Assembly: GCF_006516965.1 (NCBI RefSeq)
Contig: NZ_VHLH01000008.1
Location: 1 to 64,000 of the forward strand
Length of the DNA: 64,000 nucleotides
Source: Pararhizobium mangrovi
GTDB lineage: Bacteria; Pseudomonadota; Alphaproteobacteria; Rhizobiales; Rhizobiaceae
Direction: 5' to 3'
The notes under the pieces were generated by a model. It had not been told where the DNA came from and made no database searches. It saw only the letters and a program-made list of their open reading frames with translations. The translations under genes were made by a program, and so were the position numbers. Positions 33,581-43,546 of this stretch are shown here, piece after piece (position 1 is the stretch's first letter; each line of letters starts with the position of its first letter).

Positions 33581-34573
33581 CTACTTGGTCGACCGGATTT
33601 CCTGAACCAGCGACTTCATGTCGGGATGGTTCTTGTAGAACTTGTCGTAGACCGGCTTCATGGCGTTCTGGAACGGCGTCAGGTCCTTGATCTGGTTGAC
33701 GGTCGCGCCATGGCTCTCGACGAACTTCTCCGCGTCCTCGGAGTCCTTCGCCCAAAGCTTGCGCTGCTCCTTGGCCGCGTCGACCGCCGCCTGTCGCACG
33801 ATCTTCTTGTCCTTGTCGGAAAGGGCGTTCCAGCTCTTCGTCGCGACGCACAGGCATTCGGGAATGATCAGGTGGTCGGTGGTCGAGTAGTACTTGGCGA
33901 CCTCGTAGTGGTTGGTCTCCTTATAGGAGGGGTAGTTGTTCTCCGCACCGTCGATGACGCCGGACTTCAGCGACTGGTAGACGTCGCCGAAGGGCATCGG
34001 CGTGGCGTTGCCGCCCATCGCGTCGATCATGTCGACGTAGAGGTCGTTGTCCATCACGCGCACCTTGAGGCCCTTCACGTCGGAGGGCTTCGTGATCGGA
34101 TGCTCGTTGTTGTACATGCTGCGGGCGCCCGAATCGAACCAGGAAAGCGCCACGAGACCCTTCTTGGAGAGCGCGTCGGAGAACTTCTGGCCGATCTTGC
34201 CGTCCATCACGTGGTGCATCTGGTCGACGCTGGAGAAGAGGAACGGCAGGGAGAGGACGTTGGTCATGGGCACGTACTGGCCCATCGGTCCCATGTTGAA
34301 GTTGGCGAAGTCGATGGCGCCGTTGCGCACCTGTTCGATCGCGTCGGTCTGATCGCCGAGCACGGCGTTGTTATAGACCTGGGCGGTGATGTCGCCGTCG
34401 GTCTTCTTGCCGACGTTCTTGGCGAAGTCTTCCAGCGCGACGGTGTTCGGGTAGCCGGGGGCGTGGATGTTCCAGCCGCGCCAGTTCGTGGCGGCGGAAG
34501 CCGGGCCGGCGGCAAGAACGCCGAAGGCGGCGCTGGCGAGGATGGCCCCGCGCAGGACGGACGAGAATTTCAT
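33581..34573 (-). CDS. dctP: TRAP transporter periplasmic substrate-binding protein DctP
   Basis: This 330-residue protein has a signal peptide with a probable cleavage after AGPASA (residue about 27). It has the DctP-family pattern, including VKGLKVRVMDNDLYVDMIDAMGGNATPMPFGDVYQSLKSGVIDGAENN, where the Arg that salt-bridges a substrate carboxylate is the R of KVRV. That is consistent with a uronate or aldarate ligand. It is first gene of the dctPQM-udh transcript, divergent from the GntR gene. Confidence 0.94.
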   Translation of the reverse strand: MKFSSVLRGAILASAAFGVLAAGPASAATNWRGWNIHAPGYPNTVALEDFAKNVGKKTDGDITAQVYNNAVLGDQTDAIEQVRNGAIDFANFNMGPMGQYVPMTNVLSLPFLFSSVDQMHHVMDGKIGQKFSDALSKKGLVALSWFDSGARSMYNNEHPITKPSDVKGLKVRVMDNDLYVDMIDAMGGNATPMPFGDVYQSLKSGVIDGAENNYPSYKETNHYEVAKYYSTTDHLIIPECLCVATKSWNALSDKDKKIVRQAAVDAAKEQRKLWAKDSEDAEKFVESHGATVNQIKDLTPFQNAMKPVYDKFYKNHPDMKSLVQEIRSTK

Positions 34574-34610
34574 GGACGTTTCCTCCCTGGTGTAATGGCG
34601 AAACTGGTGC

Positions 34611-34626
34611 CTTGTAATATAACAAG
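34611..34626. promoter_or_regulatory. Palindrome in the dctP-gntR divergent promoter region
   Basis: CTTGTAATATAACAAG is a perfect 5-bp inverted repeat around AATATA, about 38-53 bases upstream of the dctP start. Its AT-richness and symmetry suit an operator for the divergently encoded GntR/FCD regulator, but no matching copy precedes kdgD. Confidence 0.4.
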
Positions 34627-34768
34627 AGATAAGTGATCATACGAGTGATGCGGTGGCCGTCAACCTCTTTCTCGTCTTAAGGTGGCCGGCTTCGATGTCG
34701 CAGCTCATGCGTTCGCCTAGGCCGGCGTGGCGTGTCTGCGAGCGACTGGATATGAAGGGAAGGGCGAA

Positions 34769-35521
34769 GTGGCGTTGCAGAATACCGGGCGATCCGGTGG
34801 CGAACCCCTGCAAAGGGCCGGTGGTCCCGGTCGAAAGAGCCTCGTGGCGCGGGTGAGTGCGGAATTGCGCGACGCCGTGCGCAGCGGTGCGCTCGCGCCG
34901 GGCGACCGGTTGCCGAGCGAGGCGGGGCTGACGCAGCAATACGCCGTCAGCCGGACGGTGGTCCGAGAGGCGATCGCCTCGCTGCGCGCCGACGGTCTGG
35001 TCGAGCCACGTCACGGCGTCGGGGTCTTCGTTCTCGAGCCGAAAGAGGTGGAAACGGGCTTCAAACCGGTCGATCGGGCGCGCATCTCGTCGATGATCGA
35101 GCTCCTCGAACTCAGGGCAGCCGTCGAGATCGAGGCTGCCGGGCTGGCAGCGGAGCGTCGCTCCCCGGCGCAGGAGGAGGCGGTCTTCGAGTGCTTCGAC
35201 GATCTTGAGCGCCTGATCGCGGCGGGAGAGCCGACGGTTTCCGCCGATCTCGCCTTCCATCTCGCCATTGCCGACGCAACGAGCAATCCGCGCTTTCGCG
35301 AGTTCCTCTCGATGATGGGCGAACACCTCATTCCCCGCTCGACGATTGCCGATGCCGGACGGCGCGAGGGGCCGGACGGCTATCTGGAGCAGATCCAGCA
35401 GGAGCATCGCAAGATCGCGCTGACGATTTCCGAACGCGATGCCGATGCGGCCCGACAGGCCGTGCGAATTCATCTGAAGGGCAGCCAGGATCGCTATCGC
35501 CGCATGATCCGCTCGGACTGA
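34769..35521 (+). CDS. GntR/FCD-family transcriptional regulator
   Basis: This 250-residue DNA-binding protein has an N-terminal winged helix (about 22-90; LPSEAGLTQQYAVSRTVVREAIASLRADGLVEPRHGVGVFV) and a C-terminal FCD ligand domain (about 105-240; DLAFHLAIADATSNPRF and a late QEHRKIA metal-site His). FCD regulators of this kind respond to sugar acids such as uronates or aldarates. Lying between dctPQM-udh and kdgD-gci-gli, it is probably the local repressor, relieved by a pathway intermediate. Start GTG follows AAGGGAAGGG. Confidence 0.9.
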   Translation: MALQNTGRSGGEPLQRAGGPGRKSLVARVSAELRDAVRSGALAPGDRLPSEAGLTQQYAVSRTVVREAIASLRADGLVEPRHGVGVFVLEPKEVETGFKPVDRARISSMIELLELRAAVEIEAAGLAAERRSPAQEEAVFECFDDLERLIAAGEPTVSADLAFHLAIADATSNPRFREFLSMMGEHLIPRSTIADAGRREGPDGYLEQIQQEHRKIALTISERDADAARQAVRIHLKGSQDRYRRMIRSD

Positions 35522-35532
35522 TCGCGAAGTCA

Positions 35533-36513
<981 letters not shown>

Positions 36514-36514
<1 letters not shown>

Positions 36515-37650
36515 TGCGCATCGACGCCGTTCGGACCTATCTCCTCGATACGGAGGTCGCCGAACCGTTCGAAAGCGCGTCCGGTCGTTTCGAGCGGCGC
36601 CAGCATTGCCTCGTGGAGATCGTCTGTGCCGACGGCACCGTCGGATGGGGCGAAAGCCTCGGTCCGGCGCGGCCGAACGCGGCGATGGTCGAAGCCTATG
36701 CCGCGGGGCTCGTCGGGCGCGATCCGCTCGGGACGGAAGTGCTGTGGCTCGATCTCTACCACGCCTTTCGCGATCAGGGGCAGCGCGGGCTGACGATGAC
36801 CGCGCTTTCGGCGATCGACATCGCGCTGTGGGACATCAAGGGCAAGCATTTCGGCGTGCCGGTTTCCACACTCCTCGGCGGGCGGTTTCGCGATACGATC
36901 CGCGCCTATGCGACGGGCGGGTTCCGACCGATGAAGGGGGATCGGGTCGCGGCCACGGCGCAGGAGACGGCGGCCTACGCGCGCGAAGGCTTCCATGCCG
37001 TCAAGATCAAGATCGGCTTCGGTTTCGACGAGGACGTTGCCGCGGTCGCGGCGGTGCGCGAGGCGATCGGCCCGGACCTGCGGCTCATGGTGGACGCCAA
37101 CCACGGCTACGATCCGATCGAGGCGATCGCCTTCGGAAAACGCATCGCCGAATACGATATCGACTGGCTGGAAGAGCCGGTCCTGCCCGAGCAGCTCGAT
37201 TCGTACCTCGCGGTGCGCGCCGGCCAGCCGATCCCGCTTGCCGCCGGCGAGACCTGGCACGGGCGCTACGCCATGAAGCCGGCGCTCGACCGGCGCGCGG
37301 TCGATATCCTGCAGCCGGACATCTGCGGCACCGGCGGCTTCACCGAGATGCGCCGGGTCGCCGACATGGCGACGATGGCCGGCGTTCGCCTCGTTCCGCA
37401 TGTTTGGGGAACCGGCGTTGCGCTCGCGGCGAGCCTTCAGTTCATGGCGACGCTCGCGCCGAACCCACCACGTCCGCAACCGATCGACCCCATCCTCGAA
37501 TTCGACCGCACGCCGAACGCGTTCCGCCAGGCGGTGCTGAAGACGCCGATCGAACACGAACGCGGCGTGGTCGCGGTCCCCGACGGGCCGGGGCTCGGCA
37601 TCGAGATCGAGCGTTCGGCCCTTACCGAATTCGCGATGAAGGCGCGCTGA
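36514..37650 (+). CDS. gci: D-galactarolactone cycloisomerase (enolase superfamily)
   Basis: This 378-residue enzyme opens galactaro- or glucaro-lactone to 3-deoxy-2-keto-hexarate. Acid-base and metal residues are visible: KIKIGFGFDED (Lys pair near 163-165), LMVDANHGYD, DWLEEPV, AAGETWHG and the His of RLVPHVWGTGV near residue 293. It matches closely my memory of Agrobacterium Gci, which is also 378 residues (PFESAS.RF.RR, WGE.LGPARPNAA, FDRT.N.FRQAVL). It is translationally coupled to kdgD and lies four bases before gli. Confidence 0.93.
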
Positions 37651-37653
37651 GCG

Positions 37654-38517
37654 ATGGCGACGATCCCAGCGAACACGCGACCGCTCGAAGGCGATGCGCC
37701 ACGGCTGAAGGCGCCGCCCGGCGTCACCGATTGCCACATGCACCTCTATCTCGAAGGCTTCGAGGCGCAGCCGGGCGGGCCGCCTATCGCCGAACTCGCC
37801 ACGCCCGAGGACTATGCGCGCGTGCAGCGCCGGCTCGGCCTCGATCGCGTGGTGATTACCCAGTCGAACGCCTACCAGCTCGATAATGGCGCCACTATCG
37901 AGGGCCTGAAGCGGATCGGCTCCGACACCGCGCGCGCCGTCATTGCCGTATCGCCGGACATGGCGGAAGAAACGCTTGCCGAATACGACCGCCTCGGCGT
38001 GCGCGGCGCGCGGATCATGCAGCTTCCAGGCGGCGCGCTCGGCATTTCGGCGATCCCCGCCGTCGAGGCGCGGATCCGCGATTTCGACTGGCATCTGATG
38101 GTGCAGTTCGACGGGCGCGAGATCGACGAGCATCGCCCCGCCCTCGAAGCGATCAAGACACGCTACGTCATCGATCATATCGGCAAGTTCCTGGAACCGG
38201 TGGCGGCCGACGATCCGCGTGTCGACACGCTCTTGCGCCTGATCGATCGCGGCAATGCCTGGTTCAAGATCGCCGGCGCCTACGAGACGAGCTGGACCGG
38301 CGCGCCGGAATTCGCCGATGTCGCGGCGATCGCGAAGCGCGTGATCGCCCATGCGCCCGAACGGATCGTGTGGGGGTCGAACTGGCCCCATGTCGGCGTG
38401 CCACGCACGGCCTATCCGGACGACGCGGTGCTTCTCGACAACCTGCTCGACTGGGCCGACGCGACGCAGCGCCAGCGCATCCTCGTCGACAATCCGGCCG
38501 AACTTTACGGGTTCTGA
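37654..38517 (+). CDS. gli: D-galactarolactone isomerase (amidohydrolase superfamily)
   Basis: This 287-residue TIM-barrel protein has TDCHMHLYLEGF near residue 24 (the HxH of amidohydrolases), VIDHIGKFLEP near residue 172 and the terminal WGSNWPHVGVP near residue 244. In Agrobacterium this family member converts galactaro-1,5-lactone, the Udh product, to the 1,4-lactone used by Gci. Its position in kdgD-gci-gli supports that assignment over a plain lactonase. It ends 38 bp before the convergent ribokinase gene. Confidence 0.88.
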   Translation: MATIPANTRPLEGDAPRLKAPPGVTDCHMHLYLEGFEAQPGGPPIAELATPEDYARVQRRLGLDRVVITQSNAYQLDNGATIEGLKRIGSDTARAVIAVSPDMAEETLAEYDRLGVRGARIMQLPGGALGISAIPAVEARIRDFDWHLMVQFDGREIDEHRPALEAIKTRYVIDHIGKFLEPVAADDPRVDTLLRLIDRGNAWFKIAGAYETSWTGAPEFADVAAIAKRVIAHAPERIVWGSNWPHVGVPRTAYPDDAVLLDNLLDWADATQRQRILVDNPAELYGF

Positions 38518-38555
38518 CGGCGTCGGCCTTTAGCGGCGGGCGGTCAGCCCGGCGC

Positions 38556-39482
38556 TCAGCCTCGCAGCAGGGCCTCGACCTCTTCGAGCCGCGGCATGGA
38601 TGAGGCGGCTCCGGCACGGGTGACCGAGATGCCCGCCACCGCGCAGCCGAAGCGGACCGCGGCCACCGGATCTTCGCCGCGGGCAAGCGCCGTCGCGAAG
38701 CCGGCATTGAACGCATCGCCCGCACCCGTCGTCTCGACCACGTCTCCGGCCGGCATCGCAGGTATCCGTTCCGTGCGTTCGCGCGAGACGTAGAGGCAGC
38801 CGGCTGCGCCGAGCGTGACGATCGCAGCACCCACGCCCTTGGCAAGAAAGACCCGGGCCGCTTTTTCCGCTTCCTCCGGCGAATGGACAGGCAAGCCGGT
38901 CAGCGCCTCGGCCTCGGACTCGTTCGGGGTGACGTAGTCGCAAAGCGCGAGCATCGCATCGTCGAGCGGTGTCGCGGGGGCGGGGTTGAGGATCGTCGTC
39001 ACCCGGGCTTCGCGCGCGATTTCCAGCGCCCGCGTTGCAGCTGGCAGGGGCTGTTCGAGCTGCGTGACGAAAATGCCGGCCGAGCGGATGCGTTCGGCGT
39101 TCGCCTCGACGTCTTCCGGCGAGATGCGGCCTGCCGCACCGGGGCTGATGATGATCGCGTTGTCGCCCGAACCCTTCTCGACGAAGATGAACGCAGCACC
39201 CGTGTAGCTTTCGGGGTCCGGCGTGACGAACGGCTTCACACGCGCATCGCGCCACGTCGTTTTCGCCAGTTCCGCGAAAGCGTCCTCACCGAGGCGTGTG
39301 ATCAGCGAGACGTCGGCGCCGAGCCGGCCGGCCGCGACCGCCTGGTTCGAGCCCTTGCCGCCCGGTCCGAGCGTGAAGGCGTTGCCGAGGATGGTTTCGC
39401 CGATCTTCGGCTGGCGTTCGGCATGGTAGGTCGTATCGGCGACGAAGACGCCGAGAACGACGATCGGTTTTCCGTCGCTCAT
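38556..39482 (-). CDS. rbsK: Ribokinase
   Basis: This 308-residue PfkB kinase would phosphorylate D-ribose or a related sugar. Signatures are FTLGPGGKGSNQAVAAGRLGADV near residue 36 (PfkB-1 with the ribokinase-type GGKGSNQA) and VETTGAGDAFNAGFATALARG near residue 250 with the catalytic Asp. The ATG (MSDGKPIVVLG) overlaps the stop of the RbsD/FucU gene by four bases, so the two are one operon. No ribose ABC transporter is adjacent. Confidence 0.92.
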   Translation of the reverse strand: MSDGKPIVVLGVFVADTTYHAERQPKIGETILGNAFTLGPGGKGSNQAVAAGRLGADVSLITRLGEDAFAELAKTTWRDARVKPFVTPDPESYTGAAFIFVEKGSGDNAIIISPGAAGRISPEDVEANAERIRSAGIFVTQLEQPLPAATRALEIAREARVTTILNPAPATPLDDAMLALCDYVTPNESEAEALTGLPVHSPEEAEKAARVFLAKGVGAAIVTLGAAGCLYVSRERTERIPAMPAGDVVETTGAGDAFNAGFATALARGEDPVAAVRFGCAVAGISVTRAGAASSMPRLEEVEALLRG

Positions 39483-39943
39483 GATGCGGCTGCATCCTCC
39501 GGCCCGATCACGCCTTTCGTCAGCGAGAAGCATCCGTAGAAGCGCCGTTCACCGGTCTGGATGACGCAGTAGGCGGCGGCGGCGTGTTCGTAGAAGGCGA
39601 ACCGCTCGATGGCGCTCATCGGCGAGCCCGTCCCGCGGGCCTCGTCGACGACGGTTTGAACTTCCTGCTGAACCGCCGGCAGCGAAGCGGCGTCGCCGAC
39701 GACTTCCATGCGAGCCACGGCATCGTCGATGAAGGTGTCGAGCGGCAGGAGGCTGAGGATAGCAGCGATCGCTTCGCCCGAGGTTACGTTGTCGATGTGA
39801 AGCGGGCGGCCGAGCGTCGTTCGCCGCGCGATCGCGTCTACCGGAAAGTTTGCGTCGGCGACGATCAGATGGTCGCCATGGCCCATTGCCGCCAATGCGT
39901 GCAGCACGTCGGCGTTCAGCCGCGGATCGATACCCTTGAGCAT
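39479..39943 (-). CDS. RbsD/FucU-family sugar mutarotase
   Basis: This 154-residue protein begins MLKGIDPRLNADVLHALAAMGHGDHLIVADANFP, the family signature with the catalytic His of GHGD, and has YCVIQTGERRFYGCFSLTKGVI at the C-terminus. It interconverts anomers of ribose or fucose. In length and ending it is closer to FucU than to RbsD. It is coupled to the ribokinase gene, so the pair probably prepares and phosphorylates a furanose. GAGGGGA lies upstream of the ATG. Confidence 0.9.
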   Translation of the reverse strand: MLKGIDPRLNADVLHALAAMGHGDHLIVADANFPVDAIARRTTLGRPLHIDNVTSGEAIAAILSLLPLDTFIDDAVARMEVVGDAASLPAVQQEVQTVVDEARGTGSPMSAIERFAFYEHAAAAYCVIQTGERRFYGCFSLTKGVIGPEDAAAS

Positions 39944-40026
39944 CGTCGTATCCCCTCTCGTTTATATCCGGACGATGATTGCCTGCCGGCTGGCCCGGCG
40001 CAAGCCTGCGTCAGACCCCCGTCGAT

Positions 40027-40218
40027 CTAACCGTCGAGGCGGTCGAGCAGTGCCTTTTCGTCCGAAACGCCTTCGCGCAACAGAGAAAGGATGCGATAGG
40101 CGAGGTCGGTCTCCTCGTCGGCACCGACGGCACGCTTGTTCAAGATGGAGCGGAGCACCGTCAGTTCGCGGCCCGAAAGCACGCCCAGACGCTCCGGTGC
40201 GCCAAAGGAAAATTCCAT
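40027..40218 (-). CDS. Small hypothetical protein
   Basis: This is a 63-residue soluble, acidic, probably helical protein (SGRELTVLRSILNKR and LAYRILSLLREGVSDEKALLDRLDG). It has no recognised domain, signal peptide or membrane segment. The ribosome binding site is weak (AAGAGA). It stands alone between the RbsD/FucU and SDR genes on the same strand; codon use looks like its neighbours. Confidence 0.5.
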   Translation of the reverse strand: MEFSFGAPERLGVLSGRELTVLRSILNKRAVGADEETDLAYRILSLLREGVSDEKALLDRLDG

Positions 40219-40371
40219 TATTATCTCTTGAGCGCACCCGACATGCGCTTGATCCGCTGGCTATGAGCCAATCCCTACAAAGCGGAATCATAGATGATTC
40301 AGTGCTTGACACAAGAAGATTTTACCGGGCCGCTTTTTTCGGGAGCCGCGTAAGCGCGTTACGGCGCGTGC

Positions 40372-41151
40372 TCAGGCACCCTGGCCGACCACCAGAGACA
40401 GCCCGCCGTCGATGACGATTGTCGAGCCCGTCATGTATTCGGCTGCCGGCGAAACGAGGAAGGCGACGAGGTCGGCGACCTCTTCCGGACGGCCGCCCCG
40501 GCCCCACGGAATGTTCTTCTCCAGGCTCTCGCGATGCTCGTCGTCCTTAAGTGCCTTTTCGTTCATCGGGGTCAGGATCATGCCCGGATCGACGGAGTTG
40601 ACGCGGATCTTCAGCGGGGCGCATTCGAGCGCCATGGTGCGCGTCAGGTTGCGCACGCCGCCCTTCGCCGCGTCGTAGGCCGGCGCGCCGGCTACCATGA
40701 CAGCGGCGTGGATCGAGGAGATGTTGACGATCGATCCGCCGCGGCCCGCCTTGCGCAGGTTCTGCACGAAGCGGCGGGAGGCGAAGAACGGACCGTCGAG
40801 ATCGGTGGAAAGCAGCGTGCGCCACGTGTCGGTTTCCATGTCGGCGACCTCCGTGCCGGTCATGTTCATCCCGGCGGAATTGACGAGCACGCTCGGCACG
40901 CCCAGTTCGTCCGCGGTCCGGTCGAAGGCCGATTCGACGTCCGATTCGGTACCGACATCCGCCTGGATCGCGATCGCCTTGCGGCCTTCGCCGCGAACCT
41001 TGTCGCGAACCTCTTCCGCGCCGTCTTCGTCGCTGTGGTACAGGAGGGCGACGTCGTATCCCGCTCTGGCGAGCGCCAGCGAACATGCCGCGCCCACGCC
41101 CGAATCACCGCCCGTGATCAGGGCAACGCCAGGATGGTCCGTGTCGGGCAT
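40372..41151 (-). CDS. Short-chain dehydrogenase/reductase (glucose 1-dehydrogenase-like)
   Basis: This 259-residue classical SDR has the cofactor motif [20 protein letters not shown] near residue 12, NSAGM near residue 91, catalytic Ser in [10 protein letters not shown], Tyr-x3-Lys in [19 protein letters not shown] near residue 157, and the C-terminal region [28 protein letters not shown] after the second strand suggests NADP+ over NAD+. It resembles sugar dehydrogenases; with rbsK/rbsD upstream on the same strand a role in carbohydrate oxidation is possible but unproven. Confidence 0.88.
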   Translation of the reverse strand: MPDTDHPGVALITGGDSGVGAACSLALARAGYDVALLYHSDEDGAEEVRDKVRGEGRKAIAIQADVGTESDVESAFDRTADELGVPSVLVNSAGMNMTGTEVADMETDTWRTLLSTDLDGPFFASRRFVQNLRKAGRGGSIVNISSIHAAVMVAGAPAYDAAKGGVRNLTRTMALECAPLKIRVNSVDPGMILTPMNEKALKDDEHRESLEKNIPWGRGGRPEEVADLVAFLVSPAAEYMTGSTIVIDGGLSLVVGQGA

Positions 41152-41328
41152 GCGAGAACTCCCTCAAATCCGGGAAACGAAGGCTGCTTGCGGCATGGAT
41201 CGCAGGTTCTGCCAAACCGGCCACAAGCGCAGAACCCGCAACACCGTTTCCGGTTGCACGTGCGCTCGCGAAAAATTCGCCGGTGAAAACTGATTCTCGA
41301 CGTCGTTCGCAGATCCGGGCATGGCCGA

Positions 41329-41343
41329 TTAACTCCCGATTAA
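41329..41343. promoter_or_regulatory. CtrA-type box TTAA-N7-TTAA upstream of minC
   Basis: TTAACTCCCGATTAA, followed by C, is a perfect full CtrA site 42-56 bases upstream of the minC start. CtrA is the alphaproteobacterial cell-cycle regulator and TTAA-N7-TTAA its established consensus. I saw no other perfect copy in the window. Confidence 0.65.
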
Positions 41344-41384
41344 CCATCCGCGCGATACATCTCGACAACGGAAAATTAAGGCAG

Positions 41385-42140
41385 ATGACCAAAGTGCTAA
41401 CCAAGACCGATCAACGCCCCATCCGCCTCAAGGGCCGCTCCTTCCTGGCGCTGGTCCTCGCGCCGGAAATGCCGTTCGAGGAATGGCTCGGCCGTCTGGA
41501 CGATCTCGCGTCGCGGTCGGCGGGCTTTTTCCTTGGCCGTCCGGTGGTGCTCGACGTCGAAGGGCTGCAGGTCTCGCGCGCCGAACTCCAGGCGATGATC
41601 GAACAGCTGGCCGAGCGCAACGTGCGCATTATGGGCATCGAGAACGCCAAGCCTTCGCAGATCGGGCCCGGCATGCCGCCGGCCATGCGCGGCGGGCGCC
41701 CGGCGGACGATTTCGCCGCACCTGCCGAGGACGCCGAACCTGCCGGTCAGGCATCGCAGTCCGGCGAGGCGAAAGCTTCTCCGTCCGCCGATGCGCCGCA
41801 GGTACGCGCCACTTCATCGATGATCATCGACACGCCCGTGCGTTCGGGCCAGTCGATCATCTTTCCCGAGGGCGATATCACGGTGGTCGGTTCGGTCGCT
41901 TCCGGCGCCGAGCTCGTCGCCGGTGGTTCCATCCATGTCTACGGCACGCTGCGCGGTCGCGCTCTCGCCGGATCGGTCGGCAACGCCTCGGCACGCATCT
42001 TCTGCCACAAGCTCGAGGCCGAGCTTCTGGCGATCGATGGCCTCTACAAGACGGCCGAGGACATGGAACCGAAACTCAAGGGCAAGTCTGTGCAGCTCTG
42101 GCTCGACGGCGATGCGATCCGGGCAGAAACGTTCAACTGA
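41385..42140 (+). CDS. minC: Septum site-determining protein MinC
   Basis: This 251-residue inhibitor of FtsZ ring formation has an N-terminal MinC domain (about 1-100; IRLKGRSFLALVLAPEMPFEEWL), an Ala/Glu/Pro/Ser-rich linker (about 105-145) and the C-terminal beta-helix domain with VRSGQSIIFPEGDITVVGSVASGAELVAGGSIHVYGTLRGRALAG. It acts with MinD at the membrane to keep division at mid-cell. The ATG of MTKVLTK was chosen; the frame is open 34 codons further upstream through the CtrA-box region. Confidence 0.95.
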   Translation: MTKVLTKTDQRPIRLKGRSFLALVLAPEMPFEEWLGRLDDLASRSAGFFLGRPVVLDVEGLQVSRAELQAMIEQLAERNVRIMGIENAKPSQIGPGMPPAMRGGRPADDFAAPAEDAEPAGQASQSGEAKASPSADAPQVRATSSMIIDTPVRSGQSIIFPEGDITVVGSVASGAELVAGGSIHVYGTLRGRALAGSVGNASARIFCHKLEAELLAIDGLYKTAEDMEPKLKGKSVQLWLDGDAIRAETFN

Positions 42141-42172
42141 GCCGGCGCGCGGCTGGTGATGAGGAGAGGACA

Positions 42173-42988
42173 ATGGCGAAAGTAATCGTGGTAACCTCAG
42201 GCAAGGGCGGCGTCGGCAAGACGACGTCCACGGCCGCGCTCGGCGCTGCGCTCGCGCAGCGGGGCGAAAAGACGGTGGTCGTCGACTTCGACGTCGGCCT
42301 GCGCAATCTCGACCTCGTCATGGGGGCGGAGCGCCGGGTCGTCTACGACCTGATCAACGTGATCCAGGGCGACGCGAAGCTGCCGCAGGCGCTGATCCGC
42401 GACAAGCGGCTCGAGACGCTGCACCTGCTGCCGGCCTCGCAGACGCGCGACAAGGAAAACTTGACGGAAGACGGCGTCGAGCGCGTCATGGACGAGCTGC
42501 GCAAGTCCTTCGACTGGATCATCTGCGACAGCCCGGCCGGGATCGAGCGCGGGGCGACGCTCGCCATGCGCCACGCCGACACCGCAGTCGTCGTGACCAA
42601 CCCGGAAGTCTCGTCGGTGCGCGACTCCGACCGCATCATCGGTCTTCTCGACTCCAAGACGGCGAAGGCCGAACGCGGCGACAAGATCGACAAGCACCTG
42701 CTGCTCACCCGCTACGACGGGGCACGCGCCGAACGCGGCGACATGCTGAAGGTCGACGACGTTCTCGAGATCCTGTCGATCCCGCTGATCGGCATCATCC
42801 CGGAAAGCATGGACGTGCTGCGCGCTTCCAATGTCGGCTCGCCGGTGACCATCGCCGACGAACGCTCCGAGGCCGCGATCGCCTACAGGCAGGCGGCGCA
42901 GCGTCTGGCCGGCGAGAACCTTCCCGTTGCGCTGCCGGGTGAACGGCGCGGCTTCTTCGGCAAGATCTTCGGGCGGAGGGCGGCATGA
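42173..42988 (+). CDS. minD: Septum site-determining ATPase MinD
   Basis: This 271-residue ParA-family ATPase has deviant Walker [22 protein letters not shown] at residue 7, [23 protein letters not shown], and a C-terminal amphipathic membrane-targeting helix [13 protein letters not shown]. It recruits MinC to the membrane and is cycled by MinE. GAGGAGAGGACA precedes the ATG. Its end overlaps minE by four bases. Confidence 0.97.
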   Translation: MAKVIVVTSGKGGVGKTTSTAALGAALAQRGEKTVVVDFDVGLRNLDLVMGAERRVVYDLINVIQGDAKLPQALIRDKRLETLHLLPASQTRDKENLTEDGVERVMDELRKSFDWIICDSPAGIERGATLAMRHADTAVVVTNPEVSSVRDSDRIIGLLDSKTAKAERGDKIDKHLLLTRYDGARAERGDMLKVDDVLEILSIPLIGIIPESMDVLRASNVGSPVTIADERSEAAIAYRQAAQRLAGENLPVALPGERRGFFGKIFGRRAA

Positions 42989-43248
42989 ACATCTTCCGCT
43001 TCTTCGCCAAGGAATCGTCCGCGCCGGCGGCGCGGGACCGTCTGCAGGTGCTTCTCGCGCACGAGCGCGCCTCGGTCGGCGACAACGACCTCGTCTCGAA
43101 GCTGCGCGAGGAGATCCTTGCCGTCATCGCCAAGCACGTGAAGGTCGGCGACGACCAGGTCAACGTGAAGATGGACCGTGGCGATCAGGTGTCGACGCTT
43201 GCCGTCGACATCGAGATCCCCCTCGAAAAGGATGCCCGCGCGGCCTGA
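42985..43248 (+). CDS. minE: Cell division topological specificity factor MinE
   Basis: This 87-residue activator of MinD ATPase begins [10 protein letters not shown] (membrane-binding tip). It continues with [39 protein letters not shown], the anti-MinCD helix and dimerisation region, and ends in the topological-specificity strand [15 protein letters not shown]. Size and order minC-minD-minE are standard. Confidence 0.96.
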   Translation: MNIFRFFAKESSAPAARDRLQVLLAHERASVGDNDLVSKLREEILAVIAKHVKVGDDQVNVKMDRGDQVSTLAVDIEIPLEKDARAA

Positions 43249-43323
43249 GTGCCGCGCGAGCGTCGTTCGCGTTCCCGTACCGGCAGAGGCGCCGGGCGGA
43301 TCCGGTAGAAAAGGAGTTGAGCC

Positions 43324-43494
43324 ATGAGCAGAGCAGCCCTTCTCGAACGCCTCAAGGAACTTCAGGAAACGCCGAAGTTCCGCAATCGCGACATCAGAAC
43401 GATCAGCGCGATTCTCTCGAACGAAGCTCTCGCCCGGCATATCGCCGTGTGCGAGGAACAGGCCGCCGCCTACGGCGAACGCCAGAGCGCCTGA
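43324..43494 (+). CDS. 56-residue hypothetical protein
   Basis: A short ORF encodes MSRAALLERLKELQE and ends AYGERQSA. It is preceded by AAAAGGAGTTGAGCC, an excellent ribosome binding site, which argues that it is translated. The protein is mostly helical and charged, with a single Cys. It lies 75 bp after minE on the same strand and before a strong hairpin, so it may be read from the min transcript. No family recognised. Confidence 0.65.
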   Translation: MSRAALLERLKELQETPKFRNRDIRTISAILSNEALARHIAVCEEQAAAYGERQSA

Positions 43495-43506
43495 AAATCC
43501 CGACCG

Positions 43507-43539
43507 TCCATGACGGCCGCTGCGGAGGCGGCCGTCATG
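43507..43539. terminator. 13-bp hairpin between convergent genes
   Basis: CCATGACGGCCGC (43507-43519) and GCGGCCGTCATGG (43527-43539) are perfect complements around a 7-base loop. It sits between the 56-residue gene and mucR and could end transcription from both sides, although neither side has a long T-run. Confidence 0.65.
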
Positions 43540-43546
43540 GTCCAGC

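Noticed and set aside
30898-33690. Long plus-strand frames opposite udh and dctMQ
   Set aside because: His/Asp/Glu-rich shadow sequence against confirmed genes.
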